A stretch of 64,000 nucleotides of DNA from Dastarcus helophoroides (taxonomy: Eukaryota; Arthropoda; Insecta; Coleoptera; Bothrideridae): positions 7,687,316-7,751,315 of the forward strand of contig CM053327.1 in assembly GCA_028583605.1 (NCBI GenBank). The letters are read 5' to 3'. The position numbers and the translations under genes are program-made. Shown in pieces: positions 24,514-37,100 of this stretch. Each line of letters opens with the position of its first letter. Within the stretch, counting starts at the first letter, position 1. The notes under the pieces are model-generated. The model worked only from the letters and a program-made list of their open reading frames with translations, was not told where the DNA came from and ran no database searches.

Positions 24514-25875
24514 TTATATGTGGTTTTTCCGAAATTCCATTACCCAATATTTAGTTAAATTCATGTAAAAATATGGTCCATCGGGTTGATAATCGAAGTA
24601 AACGTTATCATCGAATCTTTTTGGAATCGCCGGTTCTATCTGGGTACCTTCGTGCCATTCATTAAAACTTGTTATAGAAATGTAATTCGCATTGTTTGTA
24701 ATGGCACTCCTCCAGGCAACATCATAATATTGTCCGTGTCTTCTTGGTCTAGTGTTCGCCGAATTCCAAGGTCTGACCTTAGTATCTACATAACCAGGCC
24801 CCACTGAAGGTATAAAAATAAGCCCATTGTGAGAGGCAAACTTAGACAAAGATTTCCAATTTTTCCAAGTGCTGCCATACGTAAAAGAATTTGTCGCAAA
24901 ATAGGTGTAGAAACCGTCAAATTGCGATTTTTTTATATGGTACCTATGCTGCGGCTCCGCCAGTAATCCAATAAATAACGCATCCAAATCGCCCCCCCTT
25001 ATACTCAAATTCCCACTGACCCCCAACACTTCTTTCCAAGTCATCGCCGGAATTAAATAAGAATCGTAAATATAAAATACTGGCACCTCTTTTCCACCCA
25101 ATGGCTTTCTAACGCGATACAAGGCGGAATTATTACCATATTCTCTTAGAAATTCCCGCAAATGCTCCTTTAAATTTATGGGGTTCCTTCCTTTATATGG
25201 TTCAACATGGAGCGTAATTTTTAAGTCAAATTTCGCGGCTGCGCGGAAAAAACTTGGCAACGTCGCATGCGGTGAATCTGTTATATTTGGGGGACTCCAC
25301 GAAAGTACTACAACACCAATCCCTGCGTCCCGCATGAGTTTAAAATGTGTTTCAATCACATTCTCATCCTTCGAGCTATAACATCCTAACAAAGGGTAAA
25401 AATTGGAGCCGATATCCTCCGGTGGTTTATGAGATCCTGTTGGATAGATTCTATGGTCGTCCTTTTTCCAATTTGGTAGGTAAACATGGTTCCAGTGCTT
25501 GTACTTTCCATCGACTTCCGGATTTCCGTACCAACCATAATAAAAAATGTGTACATTGTAGTTTGGAATTGTCATAGATTTACTGTTATCTACGATGAGT
25601 TGAGTTTTCTTCATCCTTCTGGCGAGTCGTTCGACTTTTTGTTTTAAAATGTTGGTCCTCAGTTCGCTATTTTTGAAAAGGTCGGTTAATTCCATTGTTT
25701 TGGTGAATGTGGCACCCTGTGTTGAGTTTTTCGTATTGTTGTCGCGTATTCCATAACTGTCATCAATGACCGGTGTAAAATATTGAATAATAATGTACGC
25801 TAACAGCAAACAAAGGAATAACAGCAGGAGGACGTACTTTTTTAAAGTTTTTAAATAACGCACTTTAGCTGCCAT
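24514..25875 (-). CDS. MANEA: Glycoprotein endo-alpha-1,2-mannosidase (GH99)
   Basis: A single-exon gene of 453 residues, close to the 462 of human MANEA. In the Golgi this enzyme cleaves glucosylated mannose from N-glycans, bypassing the glucosidase pathway. Residues about 13-32 (VLLLLFLCLLLAYIIIQYF) form the signal-anchor of a type II membrane protein, preceded by a lysine-rich cytosolic tip. The stalk runs to about residue 100. The GH99 domain opens with VHIFYYGWYGNPEVDGKYKHWNH, shows AGIGVVVLSWSPP and FYIYDSYLIPAMTW, and ends with the catalytic-loop signature FNEWHEGTQIEPA, carrying the family's essential glutamates. The gene is convergent with exportin-4. No defect is visible. Confidence 0.93.
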   Translation of the reverse strand: MAAKVRYLKTLKKYVLLLLFLCLLLAYIIIQYFTPVIDDSYGIRDNNTKNSTQGATFTKTMELTDLFKNSELRTNILKQKVERLARRMKKTQLIVDNSKSMTIPNYNVHIFYYGWYGNPEVDGKYKHWNHVYLPNWKKDDHRIYPTGSHKPPEDIGSNFYPLLGCYSSKDENVIETHFKLMRDAGIGVVVLSWSPPNITDSPHATLPSFFRAAAKFDLKITLHVEPYKGRNPINLKEHLREFLREYGNNSALYRVRKPLGGKEVPVFYIYDSYLIPAMTWKEVLGVSGNLSIRGGDLDALFIGLLAEPQHRYHIKKSQFDGFYTYFATNSFTYGSTWKNWKSLSKFASHNGLIFIPSVGPGYVDTKVRPWNSANTRPRRHGQYYDVAWRSAITNNANYISITSFNEWHEGTQIEPAIPKRFDDNVYFDYQPDGPYFYMNLTKYWVMEFRKNHI

Positions 25876-27027
25876 GACTTATTGATTTTTCCGCAATCGG
25901 TTAACATTGCTCACTTTTTTTTCGGAAGCGCAAAGATAACGCTGGAAAATAATCCTGTAGATTTAAATATCATAATTTTATTGTGAAAGTTATTGTTTAT
26001 ACTTGTTTGCATTTCGGTGATAGATTTCAAAAATAATTCATTATCCCCACTGAATACTGACCACCACAAAACATCTGACCACCATCAAACACTATCATAG
26101 AATCTCACCTGATCTGTGTTGATCATCGACTATTAAACTATGCTAACACAGTAGTTCAAATGTCTTAAGATGTACCAAGTCATATTTGTATATAAGTATT
26201 ACATATATGGCCAAGATGTCTATTGTAAACAAATTTGGGCGCCATTTTGAAGTTCCTTATGTGATGGATGCTACCTTAGATAATATAAATTTAGTTAAAG
26301 AATGCCAAACATGATCTATTTAATAATTCCCAAGTAGTAAGCAGCAGATTGCCCAAAGTTGCGGATTAGCTATTTGCTATTACTCGCCTTTTCGTTTGAA
26401 TGTCGTCTTTATTATCACATGAAGGAAACCAAATATTTGCTTTTCCGTCCGCCCTTATATTTTATTAAATATAAACTCCCAGGGCAAAACACATTTTCTC
26501 AAAAATTATCATTTGTTTATGGATTTCAAGAGAAACTGAAATATTGAGATTAAACTTAAGACTGTGAGAAAAAAGTCGTAACAGCTAAAAAAAGTTGAAA
26601 ATTCTATATAAATTTCGAAAAAAAAAAAATCGAAATTTAAATTGGAAACTAAAAAAAGTATCAGTGTAAAAAAAGTTTCTCATTTATTGTGTTTCTGTCA
26701 TTTTTTGGCATGTCCACATATGTTCATTCACAAAATTTGTAAAAAGAAAATTGTTTTTAAAATTTCGATTTTCCTAAAGCTTTTCCTCTGTAATATTTTT
26801 TACTTTTTTCCTAAAGTTTCTAGATTCTTACTTTAAAATCTAAAATGTATTTTTAAATCTAAAACTTTTTTGAAATTTTAGAAATTCTTATTTTTAGATT
26901 AAAGCCGTAATTTCAAGTAAAAATTATAAAATTTCGAATTTAGGAAGTATATTAGCTTTAATGTCGAAATTTCGTTTAAAGTTTTAAACTCAAAGATATT
27001 AAAATTTCGAAATTCCAAAGTTCAAGC
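25876..27027. other. Intergenic, MANEA 5' side
   Basis: AT-rich sequence without recognisable genes. From about 26530 it enters the degenerate AAATTTCGA field. The MANEA promoter should lie just right of 25875, but no clear core element was identified. Confidence 0.4.
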
Positions 27028-27718
27028 TTAAGGTAGTACTGTCGATTTTAGAATTACCGTTCAGAATTTAATGAAATTTGACGTATTGGTGGATTATAGT
27101 ATCCAGTATCCAGTTAAATTTTTGAAGAACTACAGAAAACCAGTTAAAAAACTATTAACATTTGAAATTTGAACGTTTTAACACTGAGACTTATGAGAAA
27201 CCACAGTTTTTACCATAGTTTAAAGCGAGAAAACGATGGAACATAACATATAAAACATTTTGGGCACTTAGAAGTACAACTTCAAAACCTGTGGTAGAAG
27301 TAATTAGCGAATAAATATCAAAAATTCATTTTTTATCGTTCTTTCCCTGCAGTATATTAAACGTGGAACGTCGTTTTTATACCAACAATTCCGCGACTTC
27401 ACGACCAACCACCGAATGAATCACCATTGTTTATTTCGGTTTTAAGGTTATGCATAACTGCCCTTTAATTAATTTACTAATTCAAACTACTGGAGCCTGT
27501 TTTCGAACGTTTTTTTTTTATGCAACTCTTACTTTTCTAACAAAACATTTCTTTATTGTAACTAAATAATTTGACTATGACATCGTTTAATCATAGAAAT
27601 TTCTCTGTCTCTTATTTCATTGCGACGTTGCCTAGTCTAAATACCACGTTAATCAAACGGGACAATGTATACTTTTGATGTGGTTTTGACTCGAGTAGTA
27701 TCGACAGTACTACCTTAA
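27028..27718. mobile_element. Short DNA element with perfect 19-bp TIR and TTAA
   Basis: TTAAGGTAGTACTGTCGAT at 27028-27046 is exactly mirrored by ATCGACAGTACTACCTTAA at 27700-27718. Read with a TTAA duplication, the element has GGTAGTACTGTCGAT termini and is about 683 bp. Read with TA, it begins AGGTAG. It has no coding capacity, so it is a MITE-like non-autonomous copy. Its GGTA... ends resemble those of the larger element at 11840-15103. Confidence 0.6.
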
Positions 27719-29338
27719 AAAAAACATTTTAGAAAAAAGCACAAATTGTAATTTTAAATTTTGCGACAAAATGAACTCAAGTTTCTAACAAAACTTCAAA
27801 ATTCATATAAAATTGCTTCCTCGGCATTTCGACTATAATTTTCGTTTCGTTTTTTTTTCCGCAAACATTATTTTTTACTTTGCTGTTGCGTGTGTAAAGG
27901 GGGTTAAGTCAAAAAATAGATAACATTGGAGAAACCAACATTACTCAGTTTGCACATGACCTCAGTTTTGAATTTTTGACTGACGAGCCCAATTAGATAG
28001 CCAATTAGTTATATTCCAAATGACTTAGCTTCTTTTAAACAACGAAAGTAACTTCAAAATTATATACGAAAACGATTTAAACTCATTTTCACGAAATTTG
28101 AATTTGACCCGTTTTACACGCGCAGCAGCAATTTGGAAATTACATGTTAGAAATGTTTTCCAAATTATATGTAAATTTGGAGGAAAAAATCGAGAACAAA
28201 AATTTGACGAGATTACTAAAAAAAAAGTCAGAATTCTTAGATTACAGTTGACATTTCAGGAAAAATCAAAAATATTTGTTTTTCTTTCTTCGAATATTAA
28301 CTCAAATTTTCCATTGTTTGTCGAAATTTTCGTTTAAGTTTAAACTGAAAACGAGAAATTTTCAAATTAAAATCAAAATTTCTAAAATAATGTATGACAA
28401 GGCATGTAATCAGGTAAAAAGTACGCTCTCCGAGGGAGAGAGGGGGGAATGGGTAAATGCCCCAGAACACGAACCCATAGAACCCAGTACATTCATTTTA
28501 GTCGTCAAAACTTAAACTTATTGTTGGCCAAAAAATATCGGTAAACATTGATATAAGGAACTTACTTGCCTAGCCTAACCATAGAACATTGAAATTTCAA
28601 AATTAAAGCCGAATTAATGTTGAAATTTCTACTTATCTCGAAATTTTTAATTTGGTCTGGATATTTCAAAGTTAGCGAGATTTCAAAAAGAAGTCGAGAT
28701 TTCGAGAAAAAGTCGAAATTTTAAAATTAAATTCAAAATTTCCGGCACAAAACCGACATTTTCTATTTTTATATCGAAATTTCTGTAAAAAAAATGTTTC
28801 TGTTAGCTCTACACGCAACAATTATTTTAAAAATGTTGTTTTAAAATGTTTGAGCGAGGGTGGGGTGTGATTTTGAAGATACAAGGGGGGGCTAAAGCTG
28901 ACTTCATAATTACTAGTACACGTATTACTGCACATTCAGAACCTCCCAATTAATACGTATAATTAGTACCATCATATTAATACGTATTGCATTTGGAAAT
29001 TACTAAAAAATGAACATTAATTTGATTCTTAATTTCGCGTACTACATACTTTTGTGTATTATTTGGGAAATTGTGAATTACCCTTTATTATGTTGCCATT
29101 TTACTTCACTTACGCCCTCTGGAACCAGCTGATGCTCTTTTACCATATAGAGGCAAAGCATCTCTGCACTGAAATTCTATGTTCATTGGTTTCGTGCGCA
29201 AAGACCTTGACAACTTTTTAAATATTGACATCAATCGACATTATTGTGTGCCCTTGGAGTTGAGATTATTTGGGAGGCAAAGGTCTTTCAATTAAAAGCA
29301 ATCGTGAATTATTCCGCATAGTCACTCCACATCTCAAA
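27719..29338. other. Intergenic upstream of SOD1
   Basis: Mixed unique and degenerate AT-rich sequence. Around 28900-29100 lie several copies of TAATACGTAT/ACGTATTA in both orientations, suggesting a small palindromic repeat. The SOD1 promoter lies in the last few hundred bases. No gene recognised. Confidence 0.4.
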
Positions 29339-29855
29339 ATGGCTACTAAAGCAGTTTGTGTTTTAAGCGGCGAAATTGTCAAGGGCACCGTTTGGTTCAC
29401 CCAAGAGGTAAGCCATTTTTATATGTATAATTTACCGGTTGTGTCACAATTTTGTTCGTTAGGGCGACAAGGCTCCCGTTCAGGTGCAAGGAAGCATCTC
29501 CGGTTTGGGCAAAGGTCTCCACGGTTTCCATATTCACGAATTTGGGGACAATACCAACGGTTGTATTTCCGCTGGGGCTCATTTCAATCCTCATAACAAG
29601 CAGCACGGAGGGCCCAAGCATACCGAGCGTCATGTTGGGGATTTGGGGAATGTTGAAGCTGGAGAGGATGGTGTTGCTAAAATTAGCATAACCGATGATG
29701 TGATTTCTTTGCATGGCGACCATAATATTGTTGGCCGTACTGTTGTGGTTCATGCGGATCCTGATGATTTGGGGGATGGTGGTCATGAACTCAGCAAGAC
29801 TACTGGTAACGCTGGCGCTCGCTTGGCTTGTGGGGTCATTGGGATTACTAAGTAG
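29339..29855 (+). CDS. SOD1: Cu/Zn superoxide dismutase, cytosolic
   Basis: Two exons, 29339-29407 and 29463-29855, joined in phase 0, give 153 residues, the standard cytosolic length. The enzyme converts superoxide to oxygen and hydrogen peroxide. The start is [11 protein letters not shown], with no signal peptide. The copper and zinc ligands are visible: [10 protein letters not shown] (His46 and His48 equivalents), [14 protein letters not shown] (His63, His71), HVGDLGN (His80, Asp83) and [10 protein letters not shown] (His120). The C-terminal [16 protein letters not shown] holds the arginine that guides substrate and the disulfide cysteine. The intron is 55 bp. A poly(A) signal lies 80 bp after the stop. 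Confidence 0.97.
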
Positions 29856-29934
29856 ATTGTAAATTCCCATTCCACATTTGAAATATCAAAGTTTTGTTTT
29901 TTTTTTGTTCTTGAGAATGTATCAACATTTGTTA

Positions 29935-29940
29935 AATAAA
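29935..29940 (+). terminator. Poly(A) signal of SOD1
   Basis: AATAAA lies 80 bp downstream of the SOD1 stop, after a T-rich stretch, in the expected position for the cleavage and polyadenylation signal. Confidence 0.7.
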
Positions 29941-29955
29941 AGCATTTAGTATTGT

Positions 29956-31253
29956 ATTTATGAGTTTTATTTCAATGAAATTAAGTGGTTGATTTGTTGG
30001 AAACATCTTTTTTTTTTTGTTTTAACTACATAAGGTTAAATTTATTCAGCTAAAAAATTAAAAACAATTTAAATGTATTTTACTTGCATGATTAGATTTT
30101 TTAATTTTTGAGTACTTGGGAATAAAACTTTTATGCCATAAGCATGAAAAAAAACATTTAGAAAACCTACTGAACAGGAAATGCAAAGAATGAATTATTC
30201 AAATGAAGGTCACACTTTAATTTTAAGCAGTTCTCATGAGGTCAATACCTGAATTAACTAATGCTGATTAACTACATTAATCAAAATAATTTTCAGGAAA
30301 GCAAAGTTTTTTTTATTTCTTTGTTACCGCAATATACAGGGTGATACACCAAGAATAAGAAATCTTGTAACTAGGAATCTTTTGAATTTTGTATTAAACT
30401 TTAAATTTCGAAAACACAAAATAATTTCTTTTATGTTTTTTCTGGAATTTCAATCTAGTTTTTACTAAAAATTTCGATTTCATGGTCAAATTTTTCAACC
30501 TTTTAATAAAACTTTAAATTAAAAAACAATTTGACAAATTATAAACCAAGAAAAAGCCCACATTTAAATATTTTTTTATTTTTAAGCTATTCTGGTTTTA
30601 TTTTTTTTTTGTATGAAAAATAAATTTTATTTCATTTTTTGCTTAAAATTTAGACTTTTATGGCGCACCTCAATTTACTTGGACAACTAAAAAACAAGGG
30701 GATTCGCTTCAAATTATTTTTGATTAAAGGATTCACTAATTTGTAGAAGAACAGACCAAATTTGAAAGTCAGAAGTAGATATTGTGTGAAATAAGGAAAT
30801 CGTGAAAATGAAGGTAACAAACAATTTCAATAAATAAAAAATATATTTTACTTTACATTACTTATTAGTCTATCACAAATATCACTTATTAGGCAAAACT
30901 TGTACTTCTGAAATACAATCCAAATAAATTGTAAATCAAAAATTTGAAAGCTATAACACTCAATGAAATATACAACCTCTTACACACTAATATTTTTCGA
31001 TGAAGAAAAGTATAGTGCATTACATACTACTTAATCAGAATTTATAAAAATATACATAATCAAATTATTTGCTAATAAATAAAACAAAATTATTACACAG
31101 CTACAATCGGATATAAAAGTTTTTCATATTAACAGTACCTCTATCATATCTTTTTTAAACTATTATCAATAAAATATGACTTGTAACATTTACATTATTG
31201 GGAAAACCAAAAATCAATATTACGTCATTATATGTAAAGTAACAAAAAATATC
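29956..31253. other. Intergenic between SOD1 and the unknown membrane protein
   Basis: No gene recognised. An isolated terminus-like phrase, ACAGGGTGATACACC, occurs at about 30338 without an identified partner. The right part (30850-31250) is AT-rich and probably contains the 3' untranslated region of the leftward gene. Confidence 0.4.
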
Positions 31254-32147
31254 TCATTCCACTTCTGTGATTCTTACTGAGGATTGTTTCAGATAGGGGG
31301 ATTGTAAGATTCTATTTCCATACGTTCTTTGGCGATAAAAAGGGGATTGGTATGTAACTGCAGGATAATTATTTCTCACAGGATATTGTTGAGGCCTTAG
31401 TATCAAAACAATGGCCAGCAACAAATTACTTATTACACGAGTTATTGAATTTATTACAGCTATAAAAATCGGTTGGCAAACCTTTATGAAATCCGAGAGA
31501 ACTTTGCAAAGTTTTAATAAGTATTCTAACAAATATTTTATGACATGCGCAATGGTTAGTATCAGTACAGATAAAAACAAAGCACAGTTTTTGACATCAT
31601 TGATACCAAACGATTTTAAAAACGCGAAAAACTGCACTGAGGACGATTTGCACCAGTCTTTAACACCCTGTGATACATCCTCAAAACTAATCTCCTCATT
31701 AAACTGATCTGAACTAGAGATCTCATATGGTCTAATGATTTCAAGTTTTAGACTAATTTCATTATATAAGAATTTTACGCCCCTTACATTGAACCAGAAC
31801 GTGCCCAAGATTTCTTGGTCTAAATCGACCCACAAATTATACCCTTCCGGAGCACCTATCGTATTAGGTTTAGTGATACCAACCCACTTTTTACAACCAT
31901 ATACATTTCTAATTTTATCAAGAACTGCGTTGAGATTCTGAATAAATTTGGTTTCCGTGTCAGAAACTTTTATGATACTTTTGTATTCATTAAGAGAGGG
32001 GACATATCTATTTTCTTGGTATGTTCCCACAAACATGGTTTTTTTCAGCATTTGTTTCGCAAATGCGTGGACCCCGCGTTGAGGAGATAATCCATCCCGG
32101 CTAAATGAAGATTCTGAATCTGTTGTGACGTTAGCAATATTAACCAT
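31254..32147 (-). CDS. Uncharacterised membrane protein
   Basis: An uninterrupted frame of 297 residues starting MVNIANVTTDSES. I do not recognise the family. The first 180 residues look soluble: a conserved-looking stretch at about 85-130 (YGCKKWVGITKP, GYNLWVDLDQE, GTFWFNVRGVKF) reads like a small beta-rich domain. Residues about 190-255 contain long hydrophobic helices (CALFLSVLILTIAHVIKYLL, then PIFIAVINSITRVISNLLLA, IVLIL) that could form a membrane hairpin. The tail is rich in Tyr, Arg, Gln and Pro. It is flanked by intergenic DNA, with no splice signals needed. Normal amino-acid composition and length argue for a real gene, but expression is unproven. Confidence 0.6.
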   Translation of the reverse strand: MVNIANVTTDSESSFSRDGLSPQRGVHAFAKQMLKKTMFVGTYQENRYVPSLNEYKSIIKVSDTETKFIQNLNAVLDKIRNVYGCKKWVGITKPNTIGAPEGYNLWVDLDQEILGTFWFNVRGVKFLYNEISLKLEIIRPYEISSSDQFNEEISFEDVSQGVKDWCKSSSVQFFAFLKSFGINDVKNCALFLSVLILTIAHVIKYLLEYLLKLCKVLSDFIKVCQPIFIAVINSITRVISNLLLAIVLILRPQQYPVRNNYPAVTYQSPFYRQRTYGNRILQSPYLKQSSVRITEVE

Positions 32148-33360
32148 ATTTAATTCTTAGTTGGCAATAAATTGTGAGAAAATATCCAATATATTAACAA
32201 GCTGCTTCGTGTTTTCTTCGTGTGATATACTCTACCAAATTTAGCTGTCTGTAAATATGAACTGTACAGTTATTGGTTATTGTGAAAATACCTAATTGGC
32301 GTAAATATAAATAGGCATATTTACCATATAAAATATTTACAAACATCAAGCTCATTTGACACTTTGACCAAAGATAAATATAATGAACAAGAACAAATAA
32401 CTTTTATCGCAAATGAGGTACAGGACAATTGAACTAATAAGTGACCACAGAATATTGTATTCCAATGATTTAACATCATAAGATTGATCGTTTCAATCCC
32501 ACAATATTATTATGACGTCAGAACACCATTTTGTAGCGGAAAAGTTGGAGTGTAGGCTTTTATTTCGAAAATTTAACCGACAATAATACTATCGGTAAAC
32601 AGGTAATATTAACATTATTTATTAGTGTGATTGTTAATTAGACTCGAGATGCTCGCATTATTTTTACGTCCTTACCGTGTGTATATAAACAGACAATTAA
32701 ACAGACAAAACCTTAAAAAATTGTTTTGTTTATTTGATTTTACATGACAAAACGCCTAAAAAAGCAAAAGCTAATGGACCTATAATGTAGAATTTTTATG
32801 TCAAAGTTTAATGTCAACTTGGCGTGTATGGATCAAGTAAGGAACATACGTGAACATTCCAAAAAATGACACTAACAAACTAGATGGGAAAAATTTTTGT
32901 ATATTTGATAAATTCAATTTGACAATTGTGAATTTCTTTTGTATTTACCTTTTTAATAAAATTATCTACAACATTGTCCACAAAACCAATGCTTATTTGC
33001 AAACTAATCATAATAAATAATAATCATCACTTATTTAAACAAATTACAGTAACATTAACAATTAACAATATGCTGGCAACTTAGGCCGACAGTACATGCA
33101 CGAAATTCAGATCAGATACCGAAACAATAATTCAAAATTCAGTCACCTGCCGCAAATTCGCGCAGATTCACAGAAATGTATTCATTCCAGTGGCTGAATT
33201 GAATTACTGATTCGGAAAATTAACCAGAATTCCTTAGGCATGCTAATCCTAAAACTTGTAAATTAATCTCTCGAAGGGGTGGAAATGACTTTAATTAAAA
33301 AATTTTTTTTAGAAATTTCCACTTTAATCTCCAAATTCCGAGTTTAAAGTCACACCCTAA
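32148..33360. other. Intergenic, no gene seen
   Basis: AT-rich sequence between the divergent membrane-protein and eIF4E2 genes. No recognisable RNA gene, repeat family or coding region was found. Confidence 0.4.
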
Positions 33361-33566
33361 CAGTGCGTTTAGATTAGACACTTTATTCCGTACGTTTCTC
33401 TCTGACATAAGTGTCAATTATCCTGAGAGAAGCTATTCGAGACTTATCTACACAGCTGCTGGTAGGAGATAGCTTCTCTCAGAATAGCTGACCCTTAGGT
33501 CAGAGTGAAAATATATTTTATGTCGGAGAGAAATGTACGGAATAAAGTCTCCAGTGTAAACGCACC
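33361..33566. mobile_element. Small MITE with nested hairpins
   Basis: CAGTGCGTTTA (33361) followed by ACTTTATTCCGTACGTTTCTC is mirrored by GAGAAATGTACGGAATAAAGT and TAAACGCACCG ending at about 33566. Inside, GAGAGAAGCTATTC pairs with GATAGCTTCTCTC, so most of the 206 bp folds as one long hairpin. It has no coding capacity and is a typical foldback MITE; the superfamily is unknown. Confidence 0.6.
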
Positions 33567-34182
33567 GGAATGCGTCGCCACCGGAATATTTCCTATCAAT
33601 ATCTTTCCGATCAGTTGGTTCGGTCGGTGAAGAAGAATACAAGGCCCGTCTATCGCACCGTTACGCTTTTTTATAAATTTCCCACTAGATTTCTACCTAT
33701 GAATAGTGTTCAACTTTAATGATCTGTATAGTAGTGATCATAGATTAAGAACAGTGATTATTATTGGAATTCGAATATTTAATCTATGATTGGAATCAAT
33801 TGGAACTAAGTAGTAATTAGCATGGGTCATAGAAAAAGCTCAAAACCGTCGCCGACCAGAGAACTAAAATTAATTCCCGTACGATTTTTGAGAGCATTAA
33901 AATTATTTTCATAGAAATATTTAATTTTATAGTAGTATAATATAACTAAAAGTATTATTATTATTTCTGACTATATCGTAAATATTTGCGGAAAAGTTTT
34001 GCGTCGCCCAGTACTAGGTTACCTTCGAATATGCAACAGTGAATTGGACAACTAGAAGTGAAGGTTTTTTGACAACTTGATAAAACCTAAATATATAGTA
34101 TTTAATTGTTAATAAAAATCTGTTAGAAAGGCTGTGATAAGAGTATTTAATTGTAAATAACATATTATACAACAATAGCACT

Positions 34183-37100
34183 ATGTCTAATAAATACGAA
34201 GCGTAAGTAACCTAAAAAACGTGGTGATCCTTTGTTTATGTCATTGTTGACTATAACAGATTGAAACACCATGTGGATAATTCGGACAGCGGCAGCGGTG
34301 ACGAGGAATTGGGACCGAATATAACAGATTTGGGCCCAGTTGAATATCCGCCGGGAGAACACAGACTACAGCATGCCTATTGTTTATGGTTTTCTAAACG
34401 ACCCAATAGATTGGGCCAAGGGACGGAAGGTTACAGTCAGTCTTTAAGGCTAGTGGGTCAGGTGGGCACCGTCGAGCAGTGGTGGGCGTTATATTCACAC
34501 ATAGTTAGGCTACAAGACATACCTGCACATAGAGACTTACATTTGTTTAAAAAGGGCATTATGCCCATGTGGGAGGATCCTGCCAATAAAAAAGGAGGGA
34601 AATGGGTAATAGTTGTTGCTTGTGAAAGTGTTTAGTGATTTTAAAGGCGGGTTTTGCTTTAGGTGATTCGATTGAGGAAAGAACAAGGGTGCCGAGCTTG
34701 GGAAAATTTATGCCTAGCCATGCTGGGGGAACAGTTTATGGTATGTTGGAAAAATAGGGTATCATGCCTTTCGTCTAGTGCAGAGGTTCTTAACCATTTT
34801 GTAGTCACGAACCACTTCCAAAGTTTCAGAAACTACAGAACCCCTTTTGATATTTTTAACAACTAAAGAAAAAAAGTCGCCAAGTCCAAACTTGCCAAAC
34901 ATTTATCTCGTCCGCAAAAAATTCATGTAACAATATTATTTTTTACATAGACGAAAAAAAACCTTGTCATCACGCCAAAATCCTTTCTTTCTAGTCAGGA
35001 TCCCAAAGTTAAAAAATCCTGGTCTCCAATCTGTCATCGAAATTTTTTACTATTTTTGGACATTTCGCCTATTATAAATATTTTACGATTCCGAAAATCG
35101 CGGCCATTTTCATAATTTTCACTCTTTTTGAAAATTCCAATCATTTTTTAAAATTAATACTTTTGAATTTTGATTTTTTAAATTTTTTTAGAAAGCCATG
35201 ACTTATTTTCGAAATTCCGACTCTAAATTTCGATTTTTTTTTAAAATTTACTCTTCGCAATCAATTGAATATTTGCAATCAGCATTAATTTGTTTAAATC
35301 AAAATGAAAGAAATACTTTTTTTTTAATTGGAATTTCAAGAAAAACTTGTAATATTCAGGGTGTAGCAAAGTTGTATAGCAAAGTTATATTAGCAAAGTT
35401 GTGTATTTTTTAGTGCTGATTATTATGATGATACCAAAAAGACAATTGAACATCGCGGTTTTGAGTTCTATTACAAAGTTACAATTTTTTAAAAGTAACA
35501 CCCTGTATTTTTATGTTTTTATGAAAGACAGTGGAATTTAGAATAAAAATAGTTATAATAATTTTTTTGCCAAGATGAATAATAACGAAGTTATAAGGAC
35601 ATAAACGTATTTCAGAAGACATCAAAAATTAATGGGAAATTTGCTTTGGAAACAAATATAAACAGTTTAATATACTCTGATGGACGAAGATTATAAGCTG
35701 AAGTAGATATATCACGAGAGTTCTGGACCGTAAGTGAGGTAATATTTTTGTTAATCTGTCCTGCTAGACAGGTATAATTGTATAACTAAAACCAACTGTC
35801 AGAGAAGTGGTTTTAGAATTAAAACCAACTGGTAGACAAGTAGTTGTGCAACTAAAACCATCTGATAACCAACTGTCAGACAAGTAATTGTGTTAAAAGG
35901 ACAATTATGTAAACCAAATGTCCTCTTGGAGAAGGATACAATGTCGGGTAATATCTAAATCAGTCCTTAAGATAACAATTTACCTATACCTGGGAGTCAA
36001 CTGGTCTCCTCTCAGGATGCCAATTGGTTTACGAAATTGTTCCTTGAACACAACACACAACTACACTGTATGAGCGTTGGTTTTAGTTGTACAATTATAA
36101 TTTAACATGACAGATTAATAAAGCTATAACGTCACTTCCAGTCCAGAATTCTCCTAATATATCTTCTTCACTTTATATTCAGCACATATAACGTAGCAAA
36201 TTAAACTAATTCACCATCAATTTTGATTATCTTATATGTTTAGGTTCTCATACCTTCGTTAATATTCATCTTAGCAAAAATTTATAATAATCATTTTTAT
36301 TCCAAATTTTATTATCTTTCGCAAAAACGCAAAATTCTAACTTTGTGATAAAACTCAAAAACGCGACATTCAATTGTCCTTTTGGTAACACCAAAATAAT
36401 CAGCGTTAAAAAATACATTAATTTACTAACTTAACCGAAGTTGTATTTTTAATAATAAGTTAGCAATAGTGTCGAGTTCATTTTAACCACCCTGTATAAA
36501 AGAAATTTGCGAGTTTCAAATTAAAATTAAAAAAAATAATTTTAGATTTTTCAAACCAAAATTCATCTGTATAAAAAGTCAAAATTTCGAAAAACATCGG
36601 AATTTTGGAAGAAGAAAAAAGGTGAAAATCTGTATAAGTCATAGTATCGCGTTTCAGCATCGAAATTTTCCGTAGAAAAAATAAAAATTGGGAATTTAAT
36701 CTTGGAATTTTAAAAAACGCCAACTAGCATCATTTTTTTTAAATCTCGATATTAAAGAAATAAATTCGATAGTAAAATCGAAATTTTCAGAAAAACTTAT
36801 AAATGAAAAGAAATTTTTAGTTAAAATTTTGAGAAAAAAAGTCGATAGACATTTCAGAAATTTCGAGAACAAAAAGGCTCCAGAAAAAAATCGAAATTTC
36901 GAGTTTGGAATCGAAATTTTTGTGGTAAAAGTAAAAATTGCAATATTAAATTTAGAATTAGTGGATAAAATATTTATGAAGAAAAAAATGAATGGTCAGG
37001 TTATGCTAAGAATAAACGTTTCACTTTTTAAGTTGAGCTGATTAAAATATTTTCCTCAAGCTGATTTCAATGTTTTGTCCCAAAATATAATAAAATATCT

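Noticed and set aside
29397..29870. 157-codon minus-strand frame over SOD1
   Set aside because: It is the exact antisense shadow of SOD1 exon 2.
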